Source of the DNA: Desulfurococcales archaeon
GTDB lineage: Archaea > Thermoproteota > Thermoprotei_A > Sulfolobales > NBVN01
Direction of reading: 5' to 3'
DNA: 15,609 bases
Assembly: GCA_021163585.1 (NCBI GenBank)
Contig: JAGGTW010000027.1
Location: forward strand, 1 to 15,609
Under the pieces are notes generated by a model. That model was not told where the DNA came from. It was given only the letters and a program-made list of their open reading frames with translations, and searched no databases. This document shows, piece by piece, positions 5,953 to 13,445 of this stretch (position 1 is its first letter; each line of letters opens with the position of its first letter). Both the position numbers and the translations under genes were made by a program.

Positions 5953-7130
5953 TTAACTTCTCCTGAGCGCGTAGGCCGCTATGCTTTGTAATCCCCATAG
6001 CCCTATAAATCCTTCAGCCAGCTTCTGGTCAAACCTGCTAATGCTCTTGTATGACGATAGTTCCAGATTGTAGAGTGCCCTCTCCGACTTTCTCCCTACT
6101 ATCACAGCTGACCCTTTATATAGCTTGACCTTTACCTCACCTTCAACATTCTCATTAATATAATCAATGGAATACGTTAATTCTTCCCTTAGTGGCTCGA
6201 ACCACAGTCCATTATACACCAACCAGCTCCATGCAGTATCCACCAATTGCTTCATGCTCAGCTCCCACTTAGTTAGTGTTAGCTTCTCTAGGTCGAAGTG
6301 CGACTTGATCAGTATGACAGCTGCTGGTGCTTCATACACCTCCCTACTCTTAATCCCTACTGCCCTGCCCTCCATATGGTCAATTCTACCTACCCCGTGC
6401 TTTCCAGCTATCTTATTTAACTCCTCAATTATAGCTAGCAGGGACTTTTCTCGCCATTGATTGCCACTGGAACACCCTTCTTGAACTCCAATGTTACATA
6501 CTCTGGCTTATCAGGCGCCTTCTCAGGGCTCTGTGTCCATATAAAGACGTCATCGGGAGGCTCTATGTACGGATCTTCGAGAACCCCGCCTTCAATGCTC
6601 CTCCCCCACAGATTGTCGTCTATGCTGTAGATACCGTATGTTACAGGTATACCTGCTTTCATCGCGTACTCGAGTTCCCAATCCCTCGTCAAGCCCCACT
6701 CCCTAACAGCTGCGATAATCTTTGCTTCTGGGTACAGTGTCCTTATAGCTAAGTCAAATCTAACTTGGTCATTACCCTTGCCTGTACAGCCATGGGCAAC
6801 ATATACAACACCCTCCTTCTTAGCTACTTCAACAACTTTCTTAGCAATGAGTGGTCTCGCTAGTGCTGTAGAGAGAGGGTATGCTCCCTCATATAGTGCA
6901 TTAGCCTTAATTGCAGGCGATACGTAACTATTAATGAATTCCTCCTTGGCATCTAAATAGTAGTGCCTAATAGCTCCTAGCTTGTAGGCTTTCTCCTCAA
7001 TAGCTTTGAAATCCTCCTTCTGACCAACATCCACAGTTACAGTAATTACTTCAGCACCCAGTTTTTCCTAGAGCATCTTCAGAATGACTGATGTATCCAG
7101 CCCTCCTGAAAACGCAAGCACCACTTCCAC
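5953..7130 (-). pseudogene. argG: Argininosuccinate synthase, broken by a nonsense codon and a frameshift
   Basis: ArgG joins citrulline and aspartate with ATP. From GTG 7130 the frame reads VEVVLAFSGGLDTSVILKML with the P-loop-like SGGLDTS, then TAG at 7068-7070 (codon 21). It continues as EKLGAEVITVTVDVGQ, YVAHGCTGKGNDQVRF, REWGLTRDWE and DDNLWGRSIEGG, all typical of ArgG. A second lesion occurs at CCC 6441-6443: the frame runs into TAG at 6435-6437, while a one-base shift gives SPLLAIIEELNKIAGKHG, GRIDH, GIKSREVYEAPAAV and the family C-terminus to TAA 5953. Restoring one base gives 392 codons before the stop, the usual length. A Shine-Dalgarno GGTG at 7137-7140 and a TATA box precede the start, so the expression signals survive. 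The gene is probably the first of an argG-argH operon, now inactive. Confidence 0.87.
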
Positions 7131-7160
7131 ATATTACACCAAGGCGTACTATGGAAAAGT

Positions 7161-7190
7161 GATTTTATACATTATGTAACATATAAAATT
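7161..7190 (-). promoter_or_regulatory. argG promoter with overlapping dyad
   Basis: On the minus strand GTATAAAATC (7170-7161) is a strong TATA box. It predicts a start near 7140, just before the Shine-Dalgarno and GTG of argG. Overlapping it is the perfect 11-base dyad TACATAATGTA (7178-7168), and a wider imperfect inverted repeat has TTTTATA and TATAAAA arms at 7188-7182 and 7169-7163. A protein bound there would block TBP access, so this is a candidate operator. Confidence 0.45.
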
Positions 7191-7202
7191 AAATAGTAAC
7201 GT

Positions 7203-7907
7203 TTAAGTTACATTTGAAACAGCTGTTCTTCTAGCAGTCATTATCATATTCTCTAGTATGCTATATGCCTTAGATGCCTGTTCTCTATTACAGACGAGTA
7301 TTGTCTCCCTATAGCATGAAATTATCTGTGTTATGTTTATGTTATTACTAGCTAGTACGGTAGATATGAGTGCTATGACACCAGGTACCTTAGTTATCTC
7401 CTCAGGACTAATGATAACTATTGCGGTTTGATCATCGAGGTACTCCATAATGTTCTCCTTTCCAAGCAAGTTGATTACATCTCTGCTTACTTCGCGGGCA
7501 GCTATTATGGTGAATGTTACAGTTCCTTGAGTAAGTTGAAAGAATCGAGCCTTCCCCATTATCTTCATTACGTGAGGCATCTTATGCAGGACTACATTCC
7601 TGTAGGCACTGATAACCACTAGGTCTGTCTGGAGTTCCATGACCGACGAAGCTATTATAGTCCTTATCCTACTGTCAAGAGAAGTATACTCTTTCTTAAG
7701 TTCTTCACGCAGTCTAATTAAAGCCATTTTAATAGCTCCTAGTGATGCTTCAAACCCTCTCTTACCTAGCTCAATCTGCAGATAGCGGGTCATTGCACTA
7801 AAGTTTACTAAACCTAAGGAGAGACACTCCTTCAAAAACGGACGTGATTCTATGAACTCTTTAACAGCACTGGATACACTTGGTGGCCTCCCCACCACAT
7901 ACCACAC
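7203..7907 (-). CDS. ACT-domain protein with N-terminal helical region, putative amino-acid-responsive regulator
   Basis: This 234-residue soluble protein has an N-terminal helical part (about 10-95: SVSSAVKEFIESRPFL, then LGAIKMALIRLREEL). It could form a winged-helix-like DNA-binding unit. The C-terminal part (about 174-220) is ACT-like: VPGVIALISTVLASNNINI followed by ISCYRETILVC and a helix, similar in style to aspartokinase ACT modules. ACT domains bind amino acids. No catalytic motif is seen. It ends 72 bases before argG and is on the same strand, so a link with arginine or aspartate control is a reasonable guess but unproven. The GTG at 7907 is chosen because CTTTAATTT at 7937-7929 lies 26 bases upstream, which fits a leaderless message; GTG at 7898 or 7895 are alternatives. 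The frame is intact, unlike the genes that follow. Confidence 0.6.
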   Translation of the reverse strand: MWYVVGRPPSVSSAVKEFIESRPFLKECLSLGLVNFSAMTRYLQIELGKRGFEASLGAIKMALIRLREELKKEYTSLDSRIRTIIASSVMELQTDLVVISAYRNVVLHKMPHVMKIMGKARFFQLTQGTVTFTIIAAREVSRDVINLLGKENIMEYLDDQTAIVIISPEEITKVPGVIALISTVLASNNINITQIISCYRETILVCNREQASKAYSILENMIMTARRTAVSNVT

Positions 7908-7928
7908 ATAAACTAATATGCTAAAGGG

Positions 7929-7937
7929 AAATTAAAG
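7929..7937 (-). promoter_or_regulatory. TATA box of the ACT-domain gene
   Basis: CTTTAATTT on the minus strand is centred 26 bases before the GTG at 7907. That is the standard distance from an archaeal TATA box to a transcription start, predicting a leaderless transcript. Confidence 0.45.
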
Positions 7938-8154
7938 AATAAGCTCATCCAAGCCAAATAATTAAAGGTAGTACCTATAGCTATGTAAGGTACCTAGATA
8001 ACACTCAAATAATTCCTAATTTAATATTTAAAAACTTACGTAGTCCATCACTATGAGACTTCAGGTACTGTAGGGCATGCCATGTAACTTAATTATGAAT
8101 TACTTTACGCAAATCTACGGTACTTCCTCATAGCTTAAACATAAATTAAGGTAC

Positions 8155-9528
8155 TTACAAGTGTAGGTAACTCATTAGTAGTGATGCTATGGTAAAGTAC
8201 ATCGTCAGCCCGGTGGCGTCGGCAACAGTTGTTATTAATGGTGCTGAAATAACGGCTGGGTCGAGCCCCAGCTTAGCTGTCACTATAGGTAGCATAGCAC
8301 CCATGATACTGCCTACGTAAACTACAAGTATTATAGCTAGTCCGAGTGTTAGGGCTACCATTACATTGCTACTCATTACATACCCTATGGTGAAAGCTAT
8401 AGGTGAGAGCAGTACACCCATGATGAGTGAAGTTGCTGTCTCCTTAGCAATAATTCTTAAGGCGTCACTAATTGAGAGCCTCGCCTCACCCATAGCTAGC
8501 GACCTGATAACTAGTGTTGCTGCCTGCGATCCTGCATTGCCACCAGTATCTGTAAGCACCGGAATAAAGAATGATAACGCTATGATCGTGGACAATAAGG
8601 TCTCATACTTACTTATGATTGTCACGCTTATTAGGTCCCCCAAGTACAATGCCACCAGCCACACGATCCTCTTGCGGACTAACTCACGAATCCTTGCTGC
8701 TAGGTATGGCTCACGTATCTTCACTGTACCACCGAACTTAACGAGATCCTCAGTTGCCTCATTAACCAGCACGTCCATAATGTCATCAGCAGTAATGGCC
8801 CCTAGTAAAATGCCTTCATTATCTATAACAGGGACTTCATCTAGATCATACTTAACAACTAGCTTAGCTACTTCCTCCTGATCCATGTCAGCCTTAACAG
8901 CAATGTAGTTTCTCGTCATTATGTTCTTTAATCTTCTGCCTCGCGGTGAGGTCAGGAATCTCTTTATGTCAATCACACCTTTTAACATTCCCTTACTATC
9001 TACTACATATATGTACCTTGATGTATCGTACCCTTCGAATTCCGACCTAGTCACGAACTCCTCTACAGCTTCTCCCACTAATTTCTCTTCATAAAAAACA
9101 GGAATTCTTGAGGTCATGATACCTCCTGCGGTCTCCGGCGGGTACTTAAGTAGAGGTCTTACCTCAGCGATCTTCCAAGCCGGTAGCTCTCTCAGCAGCG
9201 AGATCCTGAGCGAGGGTGGTAAAATACTCAGGAGATCAGCTAATTCATCAACTGGCAACTCTATAGCTATCCTTGCCAGCCTCCTAATGCCCAGCACCTT
9301 TATTACGTCACTCAGTACTTGCTGGGGAAGTTTAGCTATTATCTCAACGTATACGCTGTCGGGTATCATGACGGCAAGCTTCCTCCTATCCTCACTGTCA
9401 AGTCTTTCCAGTATGTCAATGAAGTCCTGAGGCCTCAGAACTTCAAGAATCTTGATTTTTTTAACCCCACCCTCCAGCTCCTCTCTAATTTCATCTAGCA
9501 TTTCATCCATATCTTTCTGAGCACTCAT
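8155..9528 (-). CDS. mgtE: MgtE-family magnesium transporter/channel
   Basis: The 457-residue membrane protein has the MgtE domain order: an N-terminal superhelical domain (about 25-130), the AGGIMTS link (134-140), two CBS domains (about 140-200 and 205-265), a connecting helix, and five predicted membrane segments from about 288. The pore signatures are TDTGGNAGSQ (326-335) and DPAVISAPLITTVADATGL (423-441). D423 corresponds to the Mg2+-selectivity Asp of bacterial MgtE. The cytosolic domains in characterised homologues close the channel when internal Mg2+ is high. The ATG at 9528 has a good Shine-Dalgarno, GGTGG, 7 bases upstream. The gene follows feoB by 73 bases and probably has its own promoter (AGTAAAATAC near 9572). 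No Mg2+ riboswitch is seen in the leader, which is too short for one. Confidence 0.9.
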   Translation of the reverse strand: MSAQKDMDEMLDEIREELEGGVKKIKILEVLRPQDFIDILERLDSEDRRKLAVMIPDSVYVEIIAKLPQQVLSDVIKVLGIRRLARIAIELPVDELADLLSILPPSLRISLLRELPAWKIAEVRPLLKYPPETAGGIMTSRIPVFYEEKLVGEAVEEFVTRSEFEGYDTSRYIYVVDSKGMLKGVIDIKRFLTSPRGRRLKNIMTRNYIAVKADMDQEEVAKLVVKYDLDEVPVIDNEGILLGAITADDIMDVLVNEATEDLVKFGGTVKIREPYLAARIRELVRKRIVWLVALYLGDLISVTIISKYETLLSTIIALSFFIPVLTDTGGNAGSQAATLVIRSLAMGEARLSISDALRIIAKETATSLIMGVLLSPIAFTIGYVMSSNVMVALTLGLAIILVVYVGSIMGAMLPIVTAKLGLDPAVISAPLITTVADATGLTMYFTIASLLMSYLHL

Positions 9529-9535
9529 GGAGCTA

Positions 9536-9540
9536 CCACC
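9536..9540 (-). promoter_or_regulatory. Shine-Dalgarno site of mgtE
   Basis: GGTGG on the minus strand is 7 bases before the ATG at 9528. It fixes this start and shows mgtE has a leader, unlike the apparently leaderless ACT gene downstream. Confidence 0.6.
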
Positions 9541-9601
9541 TACTAATTTTACTTAATAAGGCAAGGTATTTTACTGTAATTGACGGGCTTGAGTGAATTA
9601 A

Positions 9602-11719
9602 TTAAGCTAGCAAACCCCCTACCACATAAGCAGCAACTGAAACTACCGTTGCTACAGCCACCATGTAGATAATAGAAAATACAGTCCACTTGAGGCTCTT
9701 TGTCTCTTGGTATATCACAGCAACCGTAGCCAAGCATGGTACGTAGAGCATTAAGAACAACAATATAGCAATACCCTGTACTGGCGTTAAGTTGAGGGTA
9801 CTGAACACGGCCTCCTCACTAACACCCTGCATCACGGCTATTGCTGAGATGAGTCCCTCCTTAGCTATAAAGCCATTAATGAGCGCGAAGCCTATCCTCC
9901 ATGATGTGTCATGGTCCAGACCATATAATAGTGAGAGAGCTGGAGCTAGGGTAGCGCCAGCTATTGCAGCATAGCTTTCTGAGGGATTTGCCGCAGGTCC
10001 GTTAGGCCCGTAGGAAAGTAAGAGCCATGTAATAACGCTTAGCGCAAATATTATTATGCCTGCTTTCTTAAGAAAGTGCTTTGCAGAATCCCAAGCAAGC
10101 CACCAAACCACTCTAATATTTGGCTTATGGAGTGGAGGAATTTCTATTAGCAGTTCAGGTGGTTCCCTAATCTTAAATATTACGTACCTCAACGCCAGTG
10201 ATGACAATAGGAACACCACTATACTGACGACGTACGTCAAGACTACAGCTCCAGCTTGCTGAAGAGGTGACGTAAAAAATGCCGATACAGCGAATAATAG
10301 CACTATTAGCCTTGCCTGACACAGTATGTAAGGCAGAGATAGAACCATCTGCAGTCTTTCAGCTTCGTCAACAGCTACTCTGGACCCCATGACACCGGGT
10401 ACATTACATCCCATTGAAATAAACATCGGGTACGCAGCCTTACCTGAAAGGCCAAATTTAGAGAAGAAATTATGTAGTGCTAAAGCTATTCTAGGTCCCA
10501 GCCCGGAATCCTCTATGACCGCCATTATAGCTGATATCGTAAATATTAAGGGAAAGAACGAAAGCACTGCACCAACACCGCCCACTACCCCGTCAGCTAT
10601 TAGGCTCGCAAATAATTCAGAAACAGGTGTTAAAGCATTTCTCACCAATTCTGCCACGTAGTCAAATAAGGCTGTTAGTAAACCACTCAGGCTGTAGGTC
10701 TCGATTGCTTCAGCTATATGCGAGGCTCCTGCTAAATCAGCTATTACGTTCAACGGAAATCCTAAGTTTATGATGAAGGCAATAATAAACACCAGAAATA
10801 TTATGATAGCACTTGCAACTGGACCAATTATTGGTATTTGAAATAACTTGTCTAAGTAGCTAATCCCTGCAGTTACATGGACTCTCACGACCACATCCTT
10901 GAGTAATGAGTCCGTGTACTCATACCTACTAGAAGCTATTATCTCTTCAGGTAATTTACTGAATATTCGCTTTATCTCCTCACGGTACTTCATTGCTTTA
11001 TTGGCAATGTGTTCAGCCCCAGCGGCCCGCACTAACTTACCGACGTCTTCATCACCTTCAAGTAGTCTAAGGGCAAGCCAGCGCTTTGGATAGCTGGAGA
11101 GTCCCTTACATGCAGCTATGTCGGATTCTAATTCATTAATGTATGATTCTATTCCGTCATACTTGATCCTAATAACATCTCTCCTAACTCTTCTGCCTTC
11201 AGCAACATCTATTAATGCATCTACTAGCTCCCTTAGCCCAGACCCCTTAATAGCTGATACTGAAACCACTGGCACACCTAACTTAGCTTCAAGCTTATCT
11301 ACATGAATGTGTATTCCTTGACTGTGAGCTAGATCCGACTTCGTTAACGCAATAACAACCTTCGGTGTCAGCTCAAGTACCTGAATCGCCAAATATATAG
11401 TCCTCTCAGGAGCTGTTGAATCAATTAAAACAAGTACAGCATCCGCATTACCAGAAAGCAGGTACCTCCTCGCAATCTTCTCATCAAGTGTTAACGCACT
11501 CAGCCCATAAATTCCGGGAAGGTCGACAAAACACACTTTTCTGCCTCTAATCTCCCTAGTACCGACTTTCTTCTCGACAGTAGTTCCAGACCAGTTACTT
11601 ACCCTAACTCTTTCGCCAGTCAGAACATTAAATAATGTTGATTTACCTACATTAGGCTGGCCAGCCACAGCAACAACCAGGTCACAGCCAGAAACACCAG
11701 CTTCTTCCCTGGACGCCAC
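9602..11719 (-). CDS. feoB: FeoB ferrous iron transporter
   Basis: The 705-residue protein begins with a GTPase domain: G1 GQPNVGKS (20-27), a G2 Thr in SGTTVE (44-49), G3 DLPG (66-69), G4 TKSD (126-129) and G5 SA (155-156). A helical GDI-like region (about 185-275) follows, then a membrane part with two gate regions: the first contains MGCNVPG (436-442), and near the C-terminus is YVPCLATVAV. FeoB imports Fe2+. The G4 motif has Thr where FeoB normally has Asn. The GTG at 11719 is supported by GAGGTG at 11733-11728, 8 bases upstream. The length is normal and the frame intact. No feoA gene is found within the about 600 bases upstream or next to the gene. Iron regulation is suggested by a DtxR-like dyad between the TATA box and the predicted start site. 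Confidence 0.93.
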   Translation of the reverse strand: MASREEAGVSGCDLVVAVAGQPNVGKSTLFNVLTGERVRVSNWSGTTVEKKVGTREIRGRKVCFVDLPGIYGLSALTLDEKIARRYLLSGNADAVLVLIDSTAPERTIYLAIQVLELTPKVVIALTKSDLAHSQGIHIHVDKLEAKLGVPVVSVSAIKGSGLRELVDALIDVAEGRRVRRDVIRIKYDGIESYINELESDIAACKGLSSYPKRWLALRLLEGDEDVGKLVRAAGAEHIANKAMKYREEIKRIFSKLPEEIIASSRYEYTDSLLKDVVVRVHVTAGISYLDKLFQIPIIGPVASAIIIFLVFIIAFIINLGFPLNVIADLAGASHIAEAIETYSLSGLLTALFDYVAELVRNALTPVSELFASLIADGVVGGVGAVLSFFPLIFTISAIMAVIEDSGLGPRIALALHNFFSKFGLSGKAAYPMFISMGCNVPGVMGSRVAVDEAERLQMVLSLPYILCQARLIVLLFAVSAFFTSPLQQAGAVVLTYVVSIVVFLLSSLALRYVIFKIREPPELLIEIPPLHKPNIRVVWWLAWDSAKHFLKKAGIIIFALSVITWLLLSYGPNGPAANPSESYAAIAGATLAPALSLLYGLDHDTSWRIGFALINGFIAKEGLISAIAVMQGVSEEAVFSTLNLTPVQGIAILLFLMLYVPCLATVAVIYQETKSLKWTVFSIIYMVAVATVVSVAAYVVGGLLA

Positions 11720-11742
11720 TACAGCGGCACCTCTGTCAATAA

Positions 11743-11762
11743 AATTTAGACATATCTAAATT
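11743..11762. promoter_or_regulatory. Operator 1 of feoB, DtxR/MDR1-like dyad
   Basis: AATTTAGACATATCTAAATT is an inverted repeat with perfect 8-base arms and a 4-base centre. It resembles the TTTAG-spacer-CTAAA operators of DtxR-family iron or manganese repressors. On the minus strand TATATAAT lies immediately upstream (about 11768-11761) and the predicted transcription start (about 11739) immediately downstream, so a bound repressor would block feoB transcription. Confidence 0.65.
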
Positions 11763-11831
11763 ATATACTTTTGAGCAATAGCAAATAGTAGAATACATTC
11801 GTGATTTAAATTACTAGGTCCTTACAAGAAA

Positions 11832-11849
11832 AGTTAGACATCTCTAAAT
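11832..11849. promoter_or_regulatory. Operator 2 upstream of feoB
   Basis: TTAGACATCTCTAAAT at 11834-11849 repeats operator 1 with one base changed (TTAGACATATCTAAAT), centred 88 bases further upstream. On the minus strand ATTATATTTAG overlaps its upstream edge, copying the TATA-then-dyad layout of operator 1. It may be a second regulated promoter, or a second site for cooperative binding. Confidence 0.6.
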
Positions 11850-11922
11850 ATAATGGTTTCTAAGCAGTGTCCATATCACATTATTAACTTACTAGCTGAT
11901 TAAAGTAAAATTAATGCATAGG

Positions 11923-12013
11923 CTGAGAGCCCTCCAGAGCCAGGGGATTCTTCACATATCCGACGATGCGGGCCCCCAACGGCTCTTCATCGGGCTGGGA
12001 ATAGTACTCTCAG
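11923..12013 (-). ncRNA. Candidate structured RNA, GC-rich, family unknown
   Basis: The segment has about 60% G+C within A/T-rich surroundings and folds with nested complementary arms. CTGAGAG (11923-11929) pairs with CTCTCAG (12007-12013), AGAGCC (11936-11941) with GGCTCT (11981-11986), and GGGG (11943-11946) with CCCC (11973-11976). In hot-living, A/T-rich archaea such GC islands are often RNA genes. The strand is uncertain. Minus is favoured because AATATATTTTAAC (12050-12038) lies about 26-30 bases before the first stem and TTTTA follows the last. It is not a tRNA (no T-loop), not a C/D RNA with proper spacing, and has no ACA box after the stem. A non-coding leader element or an unrecognised H/ACA-like RNA remains possible. 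Confidence 0.5.
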
Positions 12014-12325
12014 TATTTCCGTATAGAATTAAGGTTAGTTAAAATATATTCTCATACTTTACTCTTCAACCACATAAGGCATATTTCAGCATGTACCTGC
12101 CTATACGTTAATTCAAACAGTCTAATGTACAGACTTCTTCTCCGTTTCCTCAGTAAATTAATGAATTACTTAATACTCAGCAAATGTCAACGGCTATACC
12201 TCAGAGAACTCTTAGAGGAGGGTACAAAACGAAAAATAATTCCAGTACACATAAAGCAAGAAGAATCCGGAAGAAAAAGTTGCTTTTAAGTATCAATCGA
12301 TCCACGGAGTGTCAATGCAAGTGTG
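12014..12325. other. Intergenic region between the candidate RNA and corA
   Basis: These 312 bases hold no credible open frame. Visible items are the TATA-like element for the candidate RNA (12038-12050), a small stem-loop AGTCT/AGACT at about 12119-12135, a CCTC/GAGG hairpin near 12199-12218, and the corA terminator at 12272-12284. The rest is unexplained. Confidence 0.4.
12272..12284 (-). terminator. T-tract terminator of corA
   Basis: On the minus strand GCAACTTTTTCTT lies about 40 bases after the corA stop. The same 13 bases occur after the DUF885 gene at 13405-13417, which supports a role in ending transcription. Confidence 0.55.
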
Positions 12326-13333
12326 TTAGATCCACTTCTTTTTCTTGAAGTATAGGAGCATAATTGCACCTATTATTGCCATCACTGTCAGTGTCAGTAG
12401 GTATCCGTAGGGGTGGTTAAGCTCTGGCATATTCCAGGGACTGGCTTTGGTATTGAAGTTCATGCCGTATATGCCTGTGATGAATGTCAGTGGTATGAAT
12501 ATGGTGCCGATTATAGTGAGGAATTTCATGATCTCGTTGAGTCTGTTGCTTATGCTTGTGAGGTACATGTTTAATAGATCAGCTATCCTCTCCCTACATG
12601 ACTCAGCGATGTCTACTACCTCAAGAACGTTGTCGTAGAGATCCTGCATGTACTTGTAGAGATCCTCGTTGGTACTCAAGTATTCACTCCCTAAGATCTC
12701 CCTTACAACCTCTCTCAACCGCCAAGAAGACCTTCTGAGGTAGGTCAGTTTTCTCTTAATTAATTGGACCCTCCTTAAGTGGTATTGCTTTGGCTCCGTT
12801 ATCACACCGTTTTCTAGTCCTTCTATCCACTCGCTAATTAACTCTATAACAGAGAAGTACGAGTTAATTACCTCATCCAAAATTAGGTAGAGTAGGTACA
12901 GTACATTAGTGGGTTCTTCACGCACCCTATCAATAACCTGAGTAGCCGGGTCTGCATTACCACTAGCAACGGTCACTATGTAGTCTCTACCTACGATAAC
13001 ATGTACTGGGTAAAAACCAATGCTGGTTACACCTTTGCCATACTTAACATATTCTAATGTGACAAACATTAAATTCCGGTACTTTCTCAGCCTAACACTG
13101 GTTGTTTTTGTAGGTAGTTTCTGAGTTATTACTCTAGCAATGGATCTAGGCAATTTCAGGATCTTCACTAACTCAATAACCATATTTTTTGGTGGGTCAC
13201 GAATACGCAACCAGAAAGGCTTGTACTTCTCTTTTAATTCTTCCAGTTCCTTAATACTGCTTAAAGATCTCTGTAAGGATGGCTCATCCAACTTAATCAG
13301 TAGTAGCTCACCCAACCTATCTTGCGTCTGCAT
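12326..13333 (-). CDS. corA: CorA-family magnesium/divalent cation transporter
   Basis: From the ATG at 13333 the protein has 335 residues: a large cytosolic domain, a long helix (about 150-270), membrane helix 1 (about 271-289) ending in the diagnostic YGMNF (289-293), a short acidic loop (PELNHPYG), membrane helix 2 (about 311-328), and a basic KKKKWI tail. This is the CorA pentamer layout for Mg2+ (or Co2+/Ni2+) movement. The ATG at 13333 is favoured over ATG 13354 and TTG 13363 because GGTGAGGAAGG lies just upstream and ATATAC at 13370-13365 is about 27 bases before the predicted transcript start. With mgtE it gives this short region two unrelated Mg2+ systems. Confidence 0.9.
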   Translation of the reverse strand: MQTQDRLGELLLIKLDEPSLQRSLSSIKELEELKEKYKPFWLRIRDPPKNMVIELVKILKLPRSIARVITQKLPTKTTSVRLRKYRNLMFVTLEYVKYGKGVTSIGFYPVHVIVGRDYIVTVASGNADPATQVIDRVREEPTNVLYLLYLILDEVINSYFSVIELISEWIEGLENGVITEPKQYHLRRVQLIKRKLTYLRRSSWRLREVVREILGSEYLSTNEDLYKYMQDLYDNVLEVVDIAESCRERIADLLNMYLTSISNRLNEIMKFLTIIGTIFIPLTFITGIYGMNFNTKASPWNMPELNHPYGYLLTLTVMAIIGAIMLLYFKKKKWI

Positions 13334-13404
13334 ATGAATACCTTCCTCACCCATGGCTATCAAAGTATATGTTTGCCAGCAGTACTAATTACGTTATTAG
13401 ATAC

Positions 13405-13417
13405 AAGAAAAAGTTGC
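13405..13417 (-). terminator. T-tract terminator of the DUF885 gene
   Basis: GCAACTTTTTCTT on the minus strand starts about 29 bases after the stop codon at 13446. It is identical to the 13 bases after corA. Confidence 0.55.
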
Positions 13418-13445
13418 CTGCACTTCATGTTATAGCAAGTGTAGC

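Noticed and set aside
7060..7075. Pyrrolysine or general TAG recoding to explain argG codon 21 and moaA codon 2
   Set aside because: TAG ends intact genes in this window (1148, 4247), and recoding cannot explain the two frameshifts. Pyrrolysine use is not expected in this lineage.
7966..7996. Palindromes AGGTAGTACCT and AGGTACCT upstream of the ACT gene
   Set aside because: They are short and built from the common local word AGGTA; no gene-specific placement beyond the ACT gene's own TATA box, so not listed as operators.
8366..8881. Long plus-strand frame opposite mgtE
   Set aside because: It is the antisense shadow of a clear MgtE gene, with low-complexity composition and no family features; the same holds for the frames opposite feoB and the DUF885 gene.
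11921..11950. TPP riboswitch, because of GGCTGAGAG
   Set aside because: The remaining TPP consensus (CUGAUC, GGAUAAUGCCAG) is absent and no thiamine gene follows on the plus strand.
11940..12000. Third C/D sRNA on the minus strand (CGGA, then 3 nt, then GTGAAGA)
   Set aside because: No C box lies 12 bases before CGGA and no CTGA lies 12 bases after GTGAAGA; only half of the pattern is present.
11923..12013. tRNA gene, because of the 7-bp end stem
   Set aside because: No T-loop or D-arm consensus is found on either strand in the right place.
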